Shown here in pieces: positions 26,108-35,493 of a stretch of 64,000 bases of DNA; position 1 is the stretch's first letter, and every line of letters begins with the position of its first letter. The stretch is from assembly GCF_014268585.2 (NCBI RefSeq), contig NZ_CP077092.1:1922001-1986000 (forward strand). Reading direction: 5' to 3'. This DNA comes from Pseudomonas iranensis (GTDB taxonomy: Bacteria > Pseudomonadota > Gammaproteobacteria > Pseudomonadales > Pseudomonadaceae). A program made the translations under genes and the position numbers. The notes under the pieces are model-generated. The model ran no database searches. It worked only from the letters and a program-made list of their open reading frames with translations, and was not told where the DNA came from.

Positions 26108-27001
26108 TTATTTGTTATCGCGAATCGAGAAATTGGCCATGTGCTCAAGGCCCTTGATCAGCGCCGAGTGGTCCCAGTTGCTGCCACCGATGGCCGCGCA
26201 GGTGCTGAATACCTGCTGGGCATTGGCGGTGTTCGGCAGGTTGATGTTCAGTTCCTTGGCGCCTTGCAGGGCCAGGTTCAGGTCCTTCTGATGCAGGCTG
26301 ATGCGGAAGCCCGGGTCGAAGGTGCCCTTGATCATGCGCTCGCCATGCACTTCGAGGATCTTCGAAGAAGCGAAACCGCCCATCAGCGCTTCACGCACCT
26401 TGGCCGGATCGGCACCGTTTTTCGAGGCGAACAGCAGGGCTTCGGCAACGGCCTGGATGTTCAGCGCGACGATGATCTGGTTCGCCACTTTGGCGGTCTG
26501 GCCGTCGCCATTGCCGCCGACCAGGGTGATGTTCTTGCCCATGGCCTGGAACAGCGGCAGGGCGCGCTCGAAGGCATCGGCGTCGCCACCGACCATGATG
26601 CTCAGGGTGGCGGCCTTGGCACCGACTTCACCGCCGGACACTGGCGCGTCAAGGTATTGCGCGCCTTTCTCGTTGATCTTGGCGGCGAAGGCTTTGGTGG
26701 CTGTCGGTGAAATCGAGCTCATGTCGATGACCACTTTGCCTTTACCGATACCGGCGGCAACACCGTCGGCGCGGAACAGCACGTCGTCGACTTGCGGGGT
26801 ATCCGGAACCATGACGATGATAAATTCGGCTTCCTGCGCCACTTCACGCGGGTTGGCCAGGGCGACGGCGCCAGCGGCGACCAGATCGGCCGGGGCCGCG
26901 TCGTGGTGTTGCGACAGGAACAGGCTGTGACCGGCTTTCTGCAGGTTCGCCGCCATTGGGTGGCCCATGATGCCGGTGCCGATGAATCCGATTTTAGCCA
27001 T
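26108..27001 (-). CDS. glxR: Tartronate semialdehyde reductase
   Basis: 297 residues. Rossmann motif IGFIGTGIMGHPMAANL (about 4-20), substrate motif DAPVSGGEVGAKAATLSIM (about 119-137) and catalytic Lys region GNGDGQTAKVANQI (about 165-178) place it in the beta-hydroxyacid dehydrogenase family. It reduces tartronate semialdehyde to D-glycerate with NAD(P)H. The position between hyi and ttuD agrees with the glyoxylate carboligase pathway. Confidence 0.93.
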   Translation of the reverse strand: MAKIGFIGTGIMGHPMAANLQKAGHSLFLSQHHDAAPADLVAAGAVALANPREVAQEAEFIIVMVPDTPQVDDVLFRADGVAAGIGKGKVVIDMSSISPTATKAFAAKINEKGAQYLDAPVSGGEVGAKAATLSIMVGGDADAFERALPLFQAMGKNITLVGGNGDGQTAKVANQIIVALNIQAVAEALLFASKNGADPAKVREALMGGFASSKILEVHGERMIKGTFDPGFRISLHQKDLNLALQGAKELNINLPNTANAQQVFSTCAAIGGSNWDHSALIKGLEHMANFSIRDNK

Positions 27002-27054
27002 GAGAAAATCCTCTTGTTTTTGTCGTGCTCAAGCAAATAGGGGAGCTACTTTTC

Positions 27055-27145
27055 ATGTGGGAGCGAGCCTGCTCGCGAATGCGGTGGAACATTCAATATC
27101 CGTTTTGACTGAACCACCGCATTCGCGAGCAGGCTCGCTCCCACA
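27055..27145. repeat. Inverted REP pair, GAGCGAGCCTGCTCGC type, between hyi and glxR
   Basis: Units at 27055-27080 and 27120-27145 face each other, with the flanking bases (GAATGCGGTGG/CCACCGCATTC) also pairing, giving one long hairpin inside the operon. Confidence 0.9.
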
Positions 27146-27162
27146 GGGGATTTGCTGTGTTT

Positions 27163-27945
27163 TCAGATTGCGTTATGGGTTTTCAGCCAGCCGAGGCCCG
27201 CTTCGGTGGTGGTCAGCGGTTTGTACTCGCAACCAACCCAACCCTGATAACCGATGCGATCAAGGTGTTCGAACAGGAAGCGGTAGTTGATCTCACCCGT
27301 GCCCGGCTCGTTGCGCCCCGGGTTATCCGCGAGCTGCACATGGTTGATCTCGCCCAGGTGCGATTGCAGGGTGCGGGCCACATCGCCTTCCATGATTTGC
27401 ATGTGATAGATGTCGTATTGCAGGAACAGATTGGCGCTGCCGACCTGTTCGCGAATCGACAGGGCTTGCGCCGTGTTGTTCAGGTAGAAACCGGGAATGT
27501 CGCGGGTGTTGATCGCTTCCATCACCAGTTTGATGCCCACCGCTTGCAGCTTGTCGGCGGCATATTTGAGGTTGGCAACGAAGGTCTTTTCCACGGTGGC
27601 ATCGTCAACGCCTTGCGGGCGAATACCGGCCAGGCAGTTGACCTGGGTGTTGCCCAGCACTTGTGCGTAAGCGATCGCCAGATCGACCCCGGCGCGGAAC
27701 TCTTCGACCCGATCCGGCAGGCAGGCAATACCGCGCTCGCCCTTGGCCCAGTCACCGGCCGGCAGGTTGAACAGCACTTGGGTCAGCCCGTTGGCCTCGA
27801 GTTTTGCCTTGATTTCAGCCGAGCTGAAGTCGTACGGGAACAGGTATTCCACGCCACTGAAACCGGCCTTGGCGGCGGCGTCGAAACGGGCAAGGAAATC
27901 CTGTTCGGTGAACAGCATGGACAGGTTGGCTGCGAAACGCGGCAT
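27163..27945 (-). CDS. hyi: Hydroxypyruvate isomerase
   Basis: 260 residues, a TIM-barrel (AP endonuclease 2-like) protein of the Hyi family (MPRFAANLSMLFTE start, GFSGVEYLFPYDF, EAINTRDIPGFYL, YDIYHMQIMEGD, VGCEYKP). It interconverts hydroxypyruvate and tartronate semialdehyde. AGGAG lies just upstream of the ATG. It is the second gene after gcl, separated by a third type of repeat. Confidence 0.93.
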   Translation of the reverse strand: MPRFAANLSMLFTEQDFLARFDAAAKAGFSGVEYLFPYDFSSAEIKAKLEANGLTQVLFNLPAGDWAKGERGIACLPDRVEEFRAGVDLAIAYAQVLGNTQVNCLAGIRPQGVDDATVEKTFVANLKYAADKLQAVGIKLVMEAINTRDIPGFYLNNTAQALSIREQVGSANLFLQYDIYHMQIMEGDVARTLQSHLGEINHVQLADNPGRNEPGTGEINYRFLFEHLDRIGYQGWVGCEYKPLTTTEAGLGWLKTHNAI

Positions 27946-28000
27946 GGTGGTCTCCTAAAAACTGATGAGGCACGGTAGGTCAGACTGAACGCGATCAGTC

Positions 28001-28113
28001 CACTCTCCTTGGGGAGAGGGTTAGGGTGAGGGGGAATCCTGAGTCTGATCCCGATTGTGCGAACACCGCAAAACCTTTCCCTCACCCCAGCCCTCTCCCA
28101 GAGGGAGAGGGGG
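28001..28113. repeat. Inverted repeat of the CCCTCTCCC/GGGAGAGGG family
   Basis: Two copies of GGGAGAGGG(T/C)TAGGGTGAGGG-like sequence in opposite orientation, in the gap between gcl and hyi. Further copies lie at 41420-41555 and 62255-62433. Confidence 0.85.
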
Positions 28114-28123
28114 CTAAAAGCGA

Positions 28124-29899
28124 TCAATCGAGCAACGAAATCGCCGTCGGCGCGTCATTGCCGACCAGTGCCAGGTCTTCGAACTCGTTGACCGCGTTGA
28201 TCTCGGTACCCATGGAGATGTTGGTCACACGCTCCAGAATGATCTCGACGATCACCGGCACCTTGAACTCTTCGATCATCTGTTCGGCCTTGCGCAGGGC
28301 AGGGGCGATTTCCGACGGTTCGAACACACGCAGCGCCTTGCAGCCGAGGCCCTCGGCGACTGCGATGTGGTCAACCCCGTAACCGTTGAGTTCCGGCGCA
28401 TTCAGGTTATCGAAGGACAGCTGCACGCAGTAGTCCATTTCGAACCCGCGCTGGGCTTGACGGATCAGGCCCAGGTACGAGTTGTTCACCACGACGTGGA
28501 TGTACGGCAGTTTGAACTGAGCGCCGACCGCCAGTTCTTCGATCATGAACTGGAAATCATAGTCCCCCGACAGGGCCACGACTTTGCGGTTCGGATCGGC
28601 CTTCACCACGCCCAGCGCCGCCGGAATGGTCCAGCCCAACGGGCCGGCCTGACCGCAGTTGATCCAGTGACGCGGCTTGTAGACGTGCAGGAACTGCGCG
28701 CCGGCAATCTGCGACAGACCAATGGTGCTGACGTAGCAGGTGTCCTTGCCGAACACCTGGTTCATTTCTTCGTAAACGCGCTGCGGCTTGACCGGCACGT
28801 TGTCGAAGTGGGTCTTGCGATGCAGGCTGGCCTTGCGCTGCTGGCAATCCTGCAGCCAGGCGCTGCGGTTCTTCAGCTTGCCGGCGGCTTGCCATTCACG
28901 GGCGACTTCAATGAACACGGTCAGCGCTGCCGCGGCGTCGGAAACGATGCCCAGATCCGGCGTGAACACGCGGCCGATCTGCGTGCCTTCGATGTCGACG
29001 TGAATGAACTTGCGGCCTTCGGTGTACACGTCAACCGAACCGGTGTGACGGTTGGCCCAACGGTTACCAATGCCCAGCACCACGTCGGATTTCAGCATCG
29101 TCGCGTTGCCGTAACGGTGCGAAGTCTGCAGACCAACCATGCCGACCATCAGCGGGTGGTCGTCAGGGATGGTGCCCCAGCCCATCAGGGTCGGGATGAC
29201 CGGAATACCAGTCAGCTCGGCGAACTCGACCAGCAGATCGCTGGCGTCGGCGTTGATGATGCCGCCGCCTGCGACCAGCAATGGACGCTCGGCCTGATCC
29301 AGCAGGGCCAGAGCCTTCTCGACCTGTACGCGGGTTGCGGTCGGTTTGGCCAATGGCAGCGGTTGGTAAGCGTCGATGTCGAATTCGATTTCGGCCATCT
29401 GCACGTCGAACGGCAGGTCGATCAGTACAGGGCCTGGACGGCCGGAGCGCATTTCATAAAAGGCTTTCTGGAACGCGTAAGGCACTTGGCCCGGCTCCAG
29501 AACGGTGGTTGCCCACTTCGTCACTGGCTTGACGATGCTGGTGATGTCGACAGCCTGGAAATCTTCCTTGTGCATCCGGGCGCGGGGTGCTTGCCCGGTG
29601 ATGCAGAGGATTGGAATCGAGTCGGCCGAGGCGCTGTAGAGCCCGGTGACCATGTCGGTACCGGCCGGGCCGGACGTGCCGATGCACACGCCGATGTTGC
29701 CGGCCTTGGTGCGGGTGTAGCCCTCGGCCATGTGCGAGGCGCCTTCAACGTGGCGAGCAAGGACGTGATCGATGCCACCGACCTTCTGCAAGGCGGAGTA
29801 CAGCGGGTTGATCGCTGCGCCCGGGATGCCAAAAGCGGTATCAACCCCTTCGCGGCGCATCACCAGAACGGCGGCTTCGATTGCTCTCATTTTGCTCAT
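28124..29899 (-). CDS. gcl: Glyoxylate carboligase
   Basis: 591 residues from the ATG at 29899 ([18 protein letters not shown]), the family start, with AAAGAGGCAC upstream; the frame stays open a further 27 codons. It is a thiamine-diphosphate enzyme with motif [18 protein letters not shown]…[10 protein letters not shown] (about 440-480). [13 protein letters not shown] shows Val where other family members have the catalytic Glu, the known hallmark of Gcl. It joins two glyoxylates to tartronate semialdehyde and CO2. First gene of the gcl-hyi-glxR-ttuD-pykF operon. Confidence 0.96.
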   Translation of the reverse strand: MSKMRAIEAAVLVMRREGVDTAFGIPGAAINPLYSALQKVGGIDHVLARHVEGASHMAEGYTRTKAGNIGVCIGTSGPAGTDMVTGLYSASADSIPILCITGQAPRARMHKEDFQAVDITSIVKPVTKWATTVLEPGQVPYAFQKAFYEMRSGRPGPVLIDLPFDVQMAEIEFDIDAYQPLPLAKPTATRVQVEKALALLDQAERPLLVAGGGIINADASDLLVEFAELTGIPVIPTLMGWGTIPDDHPLMVGMVGLQTSHRYGNATMLKSDVVLGIGNRWANRHTGSVDVYTEGRKFIHVDIEGTQIGRVFTPDLGIVSDAAAALTVFIEVAREWQAAGKLKNRSAWLQDCQQRKASLHRKTHFDNVPVKPQRVYEEMNQVFGKDTCYVSTIGLSQIAGAQFLHVYKPRHWINCGQAGPLGWTIPAALGVVKADPNRKVVALSGDYDFQFMIEELAVGAQFKLPYIHVVVNNSYLGLIRQAQRGFEMDYCVQLSFDNLNAPELNGYGVDHIAVAEGLGCKALRVFEPSEIAPALRKAEQMIEEFKVPVIVEIILERVTNISMGTEINAVNEFEDLALVGNDAPTAISLLD

Positions 29900-29926
29900 G
29901 GTTTTGTGCCTCTTTACGTTTTGTAA

Positions 29927-29936
29927 TTGTATACAA
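29927..29936. promoter_or_regulatory. TTGTATACAA palindrome near the gcl start
   Basis: A perfect 10-bp palindrome 27 bases upstream of the gcl ATG (minus strand). An identical copy lies at 30065-30074 in the same divergent region. The format is that of GntR-family operators; the regulator is not in the window. Confidence 0.55.
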
Positions 29937-30064
29937 GTGGCTTTGCGCAGAGTGTATTCACGGCGGACGGCGCAGGTCAATCCATTTTCTCAAGCGCCTG
30001 TTTCATTCGTCGGAAGCCCGATGTGCTGTGGCTTTTCGTCGCATGTGGCGCTTTTCGAGAATTA

Positions 30065-30074
30065 TTGTATACAA
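30065..30074. promoter_or_regulatory. TTGTATACAA palindrome near the GlcG-like gene
   Basis: The second identical palindrome, 93 bases before the GlcG-like start. The 128-base AT-rich segment between the two copies probably holds the divergent promoters. Confidence 0.55.
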
Positions 30075-30167
30075 AAAAATAACTCATTGTGTTCTATTTG
30101 TGACATCGGACTGCGGCACAAACGCGCAGTCCCACGACTTTCCCTATAACAAAATGAGGACGGCACC

Positions 30168-30608
30168 ATGAGCGCTTTAACCTTGAAAGTCGCAGTCAAC
30201 CTGGTCAGCGAAGCCATCAACGCAGGACGCGGCATCAACGCCGCACCGCTGACCATCGCGGTACTCGATACCGGTGGCCACTTGATCGCCCTGCAACGCG
30301 AAGACGGCGCCAGCCTGCTGCGCCCCGACATCGCCATCGGCAAAGCCTGGGGCGCCATCGCCCTGGGTAAAGGCTCCCGCCTGCTCGCCCAGGACGCCCA
30401 ACAACGCCCGGCGTTTTTTTCTTCGTTGAACAGCATGGGGCAGGGCAGCGTAGTGCCGGCACCGGGTGGCGTGCTGATTCGCAACCAGGCGGGTGAAGTG
30501 CTGGGCGCGATCGGGATCAGTGGGGATTTGTCGGATGTGGATGAGCAGGTGGCAATTAAAGCGGTGGAGGCGCTGGATTTGCGGGCGGATGGCGGGGTGG
30601 TTTCCTGA
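30168..30608 (+). CDS. GlcG/HbpS family protein (DUF336)
   Basis: 146 residues matching the heme-binding HbpS/GlcG fold: LTIAVLDTGGHLIALQREDGA (about 27-47), IAIGKAWGAIALGKGSR and a VPAPGGVLIRNQAGEVLGAIGISG core (about 99-122). Members occur in glycolate and glyoxylate loci (glcG), but their biochemical role is not settled. It is divergent from gcl and shares its palindromes, so co-regulation with glyoxylate metabolism is likely. Confidence 0.85.
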   Translation: MSALTLKVAVNLVSEAINAGRGINAAPLTIAVLDTGGHLIALQREDGASLLRPDIAIGKAWGAIALGKGSRLLAQDAQQRPAFFSSLNSMGQGSVVPAPGGVLIRNQAGEVLGAIGISGDLSDVDEQVAIKAVEALDLRADGGVVS

Positions 30609-30630
30609 TCTCTGGTGCTTGATCGATAGT

Positions 30631-30722
30631 CATCGCTGGCAAGCCAGCTCCCACAAGTTTTTGAGTTGAACAATTATGAACGCACGACACAAATCTCTGT
30701 GGGAGCTGGCTTGCCAGCGATG
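30631..30722. repeat. Inverted REP pair upstream of the RAYT gene
   Basis: CGCTGGCAAGCCAGCTCCCA at about 30633-30652 and the inverse unit at 30702-30722. It is the same family as the pair at 31298-31389, so the RAYT gene is bracketed by its probable cognate REPs. Confidence 0.88.
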
Positions 30723-30819
30723 GCGGTCTGGCTGACACATCATGAAAAAAGACTGTCGCGATGTAGTTGGCTTTGAGGTCTAGCCTTTCATCTGAACACA
30801 TCATGAAAGGGGCAATGGA

Positions 30820-31362
30820 TTGCCTGATTTTCCTGCTTCACATCGCTTGCGTATCGGCCGCTATGCAGAGCCGAATCGAATTTATCTTCTCACCACCAAC
30901 ACACTGGATCGCGAGCCGGTATTTGCTGATTTCGCTTTGGGCAGACTGGTCGTTGCGCAATTTCGTCGTGCACATGACCTGGGGTTGGCGAAATCATTGG
31001 CATGGGTTGTCATGCCTGACCATTTTCATTGGCTCGTTGAGCTTGAAAATTGCTCACTCAGCAAGTTGATGCGAGAAACCAAATCACTCAGTACGCGGGA
31101 GGTTAACCGTTCGACAGGTCGAACCGGGCCGCTCTGGCAGTACGGTTTTCATGATCGGGCGCTGAGGAGGGAAGAAAATCTGGAGAAAATGGCGCGTTAT
31201 GTTGTGGCCAACCCATTGCGGGCGGGCCTGGTAGATACGATTGCCGACTATCCGTTGTGGGACACCATTTGGATTAGAAATGAAACCGAGTTGCCGCCAT
31301 CGCTGGCAAGCCAGCTCCCACAGGATTCCATGGTGTTTATTGATTCCGAATCCAACCCATAA
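30820..31362 (+). CDS. REP-associated tyrosine transposase (RAYT)
   Basis: 180 residues from TTG 30820 (AAAGGGG upstream). It is a Y1 transposase-like protein with the HUH-type metal motif HFH (His68, His70 in MPDHFHWLVEL) and a catalytic Tyr candidate at 127 (KMARYVVANPLRAGLV), the RAYT layout. RAYTs bind and cut REP hairpins and are thought to have spread them. REP pairs lie on both sides, and the final codons (LPPSLASQLPQ, about 158-168) are themselves encoded by the downstream REP. The frame appears intact. Confidence 0.88.
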   Translation: MPDFPASHRLRIGRYAEPNRIYLLTTNTLDREPVFADFALGRLVVAQFRRAHDLGLAKSLAWVVMPDHFHWLVELENCSLSKLMRETKSLSTREVNRSTGRTGPLWQYGFHDRALRREENLEKMARYVVANPLRAGLVDTIADYPLWDTIWIRNETELPPSLASQLPQDSMVFIDSESNP

Positions 31363-31389
31363 ATCTGTGGGAGCTGGCTTGCCAGCGAT
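31298..31389. repeat. Inverted REP pair overlapping the 3' end of the RAYT gene
   Basis: Units at 31298-31322 (inside the coding region) and 31365-31389 (after the TAA at 31360). The tail between them also encodes the last residues of the transposase. Confidence 0.88.
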
Positions 31390-31406
31390 AGTCGCGCCTC
31401 GGTGTA

Positions 31407-32012
31407 TCAATCCGGCTCACACCCCTTCAACACCAACCGGATAATCGTCTGCGCTGCCGCTTCATAATCCGCTTCATCAAGCTTGTCCTTCCCGGTCACT
31501 GCGGAAATCTGCCAGTCGAAGTCGGCGTAGGTCTGGGTCGCGGCCCAGATGCTGAACATCAGGTGGTTGGGGTCGATCGGGGCGATCTGGCCGCGGTCGA
31601 TCCAGCTCTGGATGCAGGCGATGTTGTGCTTGGCCTGGGCGTTGAGCTGCTCGACCAGGTCGGCGCTCAGGTGCGGGGCGCCGTGCATGATTTCGCTGGC
31701 GAACACCTTGGAGGCGTAGGGCAGGTCGCGGGAGATGCGGATCTTCGAGCGGATGTAGCCGCTCAGCACCTCGCTCGGCACGCCGTCCGGGTTGAACGGG
31801 GTCGAGGCCTGCAGAATCGGCTCGATGATGCTTTCCAGCACCTCGCGATAGAGGTTTTCCTTGGATTTGAAGTAGTAGTAGACGTTGGGCTTGGGCAATC
31901 CCGCCTTGGCGGCGATGTCGCTGGTTTTGGTCGCCGCGAAGCCCTTGTCGGCAAACTCTTCGCTGGCGGCGCGCAGGATCAGTTCTTTGTTACGCTCGCG
32001 GATTGTGCTCAT
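31407..32012 (-). CDS. TetR-family regulator (RutR-like)
   Basis: 201 residues from the ATG at 32012 with AAGGAA upstream. The N-terminal helix-turn-helix is clear ([40 protein letters not shown], about 15-55, read in parts). The C-terminal ligand domain resembles the RutR/TetR_C_13 type ([19 protein letters not shown]). It may regulate pyrimidine or purine-related catabolism or the neighbouring glyoxylate genes, but no target site can be assigned by eye. Confidence 0.82.
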   Translation of the reverse strand: MSTIRERNKELILRAASEEFADKGFAATKTSDIAAKAGLPKPNVYYYFKSKENLYREVLESIIEPILQASTPFNPDGVPSEVLSGYIRSKIRISRDLPYASKVFASEIMHGAPHLSADLVEQLNAQAKHNIACIQSWIDRGQIAPIDPNHLMFSIWAATQTYADFDWQISAVTGKDKLDEADYEAAAQTIIRLVLKGCEPD

Positions 32013-32147
32013 AAACCCGGTGGTTCCTTGCCTGTTCTGGCGGTGGCGCATGGTAGCACCGGCCTTGAGCGGCGCTCAACAATGCAGCCTGTGGCCGGCG
32101 GTCGCGTTATGCTTGGCAACATTCATACACAGAAGGAAACAGGATTC

Positions 32148-33062
32148 ATGGCAGGAAGCAGTTTGCTGGTGCTGATCGATGACATCGCCACCGTTCTGGA
32201 TGACGTTGCATTGATGACCAAGATGGCCGCGAAGAAGACCGCCGGTGTACTCGGTGATGATCTGGCGCTTAATGCCCAGCAGGTTTCGGGCGTGCGCGCC
32301 GAGCGGGAAATTCCCGTGGTCTGGGCGGTGGCCAAGGGCTCGTTCGTCAACAAACTGATCCTCGTGCCGTCGGCATTGGCGATCAGCGCTTTCGTACCGT
32401 GGCTGGTGACACCACTGTTGATGGTCGGCGGCGCGTACCTGTGCTTCGAGGGTTTCGAGAAGCTCGCGCACAAATTTCTGCACAGCAAAGAGGAAGACGA
32501 GGCAGAGCACACGCAGTTGACCGAAGCAGTGGCCGATCCGGCGACCGATCTGGTGGCGTTCGAGAAGGACAAGATCAAAGGCGCAATCCGCACTGACTTC
32601 ATTCTCTCGGCAGAAATCATTGCGATCACCCTCGGCACCGTGGCAGATGCCTCGCTGACGCAGCAAGTGGTGGTCATGTCCGGCATAGCCATTGTCATGA
32701 CCGTGGGCGTTTACGGTTTGGTGGCGGGCATCGTCAAGCTCGACGATCTGGGGCTGTGGCTGACACAGAAGCCCGGGCAGATGGCGAAAAAGATCGGCAG
32801 CGGCATTCTCAGCGCCGCGCCGTACATGATGAAAACCCTGTCGGTGGTTGGCACGGCAGCGATGTTCCTGGTCGGCGGCGGCATCCTGACCCATGGCGTG
32901 CCGGTGCTGCATCACGGGATCGAAGGTGTTGGCGCAGCGGCAGGGAGCGCCGGGTTCGTCGTGCCGATGCTGCTCAATGGTGTTGCGGGGATTATTGCTG
33001 GCGCAGCGGTGTTGGTAGTGGTTTCGGTCGTAGGCAAGCTCTGGAAAGCGCTGAAGGGTTAA
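32148..33062 (+). CDS. DUF808 family membrane protein (YedI type)
   Basis: 304 residues from ATG 32148 (AGAAGGAAAC upstream). The start [20 protein letters not shown] and the segment [19 protein letters not shown] are typical of DUF808/YedI. About seven hydrophobic segments place it in the inner membrane. A conserved [11 protein letters not shown] patch lies at about 104-114. Function unknown in the family. Confidence 0.88.
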   Translation: MAGSSLLVLIDDIATVLDDVALMTKMAAKKTAGVLGDDLALNAQQVSGVRAEREIPVVWAVAKGSFVNKLILVPSALAISAFVPWLVTPLLMVGGAYLCFEGFEKLAHKFLHSKEEDEAEHTQLTEAVADPATDLVAFEKDKIKGAIRTDFILSAEIIAITLGTVADASLTQQVVVMSGIAIVMTVGVYGLVAGIVKLDDLGLWLTQKPGQMAKKIGSGILSAAPYMMKTLSVVGTAAMFLVGGGILTHGVPVLHHGIEGVGAAAGSAGFVVPMLLNGVAGIIAGAAVLVVVSVVGKLWKALKG

Positions 33063-33080
33063 TCAGCAACACATAACAAA

Positions 33081-33173
33081 TGTGGGAGCGAGCCTGCTCG
33101 CGAATGCGGTAGTCCAGTCAATATCGATGTTGACTGAAACTCCGCGTTCGCGAGCAGGCTCGCTCCCACAGTG
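33081..33173. repeat. Inverted REP pair, GAGCGAGCCTGCTCGC type
   Basis: Facing units (33081-33106 and 33147-33173) between the convergent DUF808 and MlaA-like genes. No separate terminator is visible, so this hairpin may serve as one. Confidence 0.9.
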
Positions 33174-33189
33174 TTTTGCGGCAGCCGAT

Positions 33190-33978
33190 TTACTCGGCGA
33201 TCTGCAACTTGCGCGCCTCGGTATACACGTACCGCACTTTCTCGTACTCGAACGGCGAGTTCATCTGGCCGTAGCGGAAGCTGGTCTGGTAGCGCTTGTC
33301 GATCGCACGCAAGGCCCAGACTTCCGGGTGGTTGGAGCTGACTTCCGCGACATTGAGGAAGTTGATCGCGGTGTCGGCGGTGTAATCCACGGCCAGACCT
33401 GCGGTGTCGCGGATGTTCGACGGGCCGAAGATCGGCAGTACGAAGTAGGCGCCGCCCGGTACGCCGTAGAAGCCCAGGGTCTGACCGAAGTCTTCGTTCT
33501 GGCGTGGCAGGCCCATGGCGGTGGCCGGGTCCCACAGGCCGGCGATGCCGATCGTGGTGTTGAGCAGCAGGCGCGCGGTGGTTTCCATCGAGCGCTGGCC
33601 CTTGAACTGCAACAGGCTGTTAACCAGGTTCGGCACGTCACCAATGTTGTTGAAGAAGTTGCTCACCCCGGTACGCACGAAGCTTGGGGTGATGTAGCGA
33701 TAGCCATCGACTACCGGCAGGAACACCCACTGGTCGAAGCGATAGTTGAAGTGGTAGACCCGGCGGTTCCACGATTCCAGCGGGTCATAGACGTTCAGCG
33801 CGTTGAGCGTCGAACGTTCGAACTCGCGCTGGTCCAGGCCCGGGTTGAACTTGAGTTTGGTCAGCGGTTCCTTGAAGCCGTCGCTGTCGACCACCACCGG
33901 TGCGTCGGCTTTACTGTTGTCGGCCTGGGCCACGCCTGCACAGAGGAACGCTGCAATCAGCAGGAGATATTTAGCCAC
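33190..33978 (-). CDS. mlaA: MlaA (VacJ) family outer-membrane lipid-asymmetry protein
   Basis: 262 residues of clear MlaA type: YDPLESWNRRVYHFNYRFD (about 58-76), LLNTTIGIAGLWDPA, EDFGQTLGFYGVPGGAYFVLPIFGPSNIRDTAG. MlaA sits in the outer membrane with porins and removes misplaced phospholipids toward MlaC. Oddly, the signal sequence (MAKYLLLIAAFLCAGVAQA) has AFLC rather than a lipobox and looks cut by signal peptidase I after AQA, so this protein may not be lipidated. It overlaps the upstream hydrolase gene by eight bases. Confidence 0.88.
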   Translation of the reverse strand: MAKYLLLIAAFLCAGVAQADNSKADAPVVVDSDGFKEPLTKLKFNPGLDQREFERSTLNALNVYDPLESWNRRVYHFNYRFDQWVFLPVVDGYRYITPSFVRTGVSNFFNNIGDVPNLVNSLLQFKGQRSMETTARLLLNTTIGIAGLWDPATAMGLPRQNEDFGQTLGFYGVPGGAYFVLPIFGPSNIRDTAGLAVDYTADTAINFLNVAEVSSNHPEVWALRAIDKRYQTSFRYGQMNSPFEYEKVRYVYTEARKLQIAE

Positions 33979-35269
33979 GGAAGAACTCCAGCATGGCGTC
34001 GCTGTTGACGCGATAGTTAAGGTTGCCGCAGTGGCCGCCCAGTGGATAAACGGTCAGGCGATCACCGAAGGTTTTACGCAGGAAGCCCAGGTCGCCAGGG
34101 CCGAGGATGACGTCGTCGGCGTTGTGCATGACGGCGATTTTCGGGCTGTCGTGCAGGTAATCCTTAAGCGCATACAGGCTGACCTGATCGATCAGTTGCA
34201 GCAGGCTGCCGCCGTCAGTGCGCGCGCGCCACATCGGAATGACCTGCTCGGTGATGTAGCAGTCGAAGTCGCATTGCAGCGCACGCTTGAGGAACGGCGT
34301 GAGGCTGGTGCCTTCGGTGATCGGGAATTTCGGCGGGGTAATCAGACCGCGACGGTTGACCAGGTCCGAGGTGTAGGCAATGTCGGCTGCCGAGAAACGG
34401 AACGACGTGCCAATCAACATGGCCATCTGCTCGTTGGTCAGATGCTGCTTGGACTGCTGAAAGTCATACAGCAGCGCATCGTTGAGGTCGATGTAGCCTT
34501 TCTGCTGGAAGTAGCGGGTCAGCTTGGTCAGTACCAGTTCATAGAAGGTGGTGCTGTTGTTGATGCCTTTCACCTCGGTCTGTACCAGCTTGTCGAGGTT
34601 GGTCACCGAGGTATAGAGATTGACCGGCGGGTTCAGCAACAGGACTTTCTTGAAATTGAAGCTGCGGCGTGTCTCGTCCAGATGCGCGACGAACGCCGCA
34701 TCGAGGGCGCCGAGGCTGTAACCGGTGAGATAGTACTCGGTGACCGGCAGTTTCGGGTTCTGCGCCCGCACGGCCTGCATCACCCGATACATGTCTTCGG
34801 CATCTTCCTTGGTCACGCCCGGGGTGGCGAAACGCGAGGCGGCGCTGATGAAGTCGAAGCTGGTCGGCGACGACAACTGCACGACATGGTAGCCGGCCTT
34901 GTAATACAGCTTTTTCAGGTATTCGTTGAGCGTGCTGTCAAAGCGCGCACCGGTGCCGGCGATCAGGAAGATCAGCGGCGCCGGCTTGTCCTGCGTGGCG
35001 ATGCGGTAAGTGAGCTTCTTCACTGCCCAGAAATTGTCCGGCAGCTGGAATTCACGCTCCGGGCGCAGGGTGAGGCTGCGGTCCGTTTGATTGATGTCGT
35101 CGTCCAGCGGCAACTCCGGACGCAGATCCGGCGGTGTCGTGGCGATCGTCGCCTCGAACGGGTTGGTCAGCGGGTAGCCATAGCTGGCGGCGTCGATATC
35201 CACCGCCAGCGCGGACGCACTCAAGATAAGGCCGCTGAACAGCGCGGCGAAGCGCAAGGAACGGAGCAT
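33971..35269 (-). CDS. Exported alpha/beta-hydrolase, coupled to mlaA
   Basis: 432 residues with signal peptide MLRSLRFAALFSGLILSASALA. The mature protein has an alpha/beta-hydrolase core: oxyanion-region FLIAGTGARFDS (about 101-112), nucleophile elbow GYSLG (Ser at about 185), an Asp near HNADDVILG and a His in LGGHCGN near the C-terminus. Databases sometimes label relatives serine/threonine kinases; no kinase motif is visible. Overlap with mlaA suggests a joint envelope lipid role; the lipase idea is inference. Confidence 0.78.
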   Translation of the reverse strand: MLRSLRFAALFSGLILSASALAVDIDAASYGYPLTNPFEATIATTPPDLRPELPLDDDINQTDRSLTLRPEREFQLPDNFWAVKKLTYRIATQDKPAPLIFLIAGTGARFDSTLNEYLKKLYYKAGYHVVQLSSPTSFDFISAASRFATPGVTKEDAEDMYRVMQAVRAQNPKLPVTEYYLTGYSLGALDAAFVAHLDETRRSFNFKKVLLLNPPVNLYTSVTNLDKLVQTEVKGINNSTTFYELVLTKLTRYFQQKGYIDLNDALLYDFQQSKQHLTNEQMAMLIGTSFRFSAADIAYTSDLVNRRGLITPPKFPITEGTSLTPFLKRALQCDFDCYITEQVIPMWRARTDGGSLLQLIDQVSLYALKDYLHDSPKIAVMHNADDVILGPGDLGFLRKTFGDRLTVYPLGGHCGNLNYRVNSDAMLEFFRG

Positions 35270-35493
35270 GACTAGATCCCTTAGAGGAAGGTGCCGATTG
35301 AAGTTCGCAGGCTATGACCACCGGCCGTGCGCCAAAGTGCCATGCTGCGGCACCAAACAGGCGGAATTCGGGGTAATAGTAGCTGGACGATACACGTTGC
35401 GAGGGCTTGCTGAACAGTTAACAGTTGTTAGTGCTTGCGAATGCCGGTCGGCAGATTAAGCTGGCCGCCGATTTCCGCAGATTGGAGTGCCCC

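Noticed and set aside
30767..31069. 100-codon open frame overlapping the RAYT gene
   Set aside because: Same region in another frame; only the 30820 frame carries the HFH and Tyr motifs.
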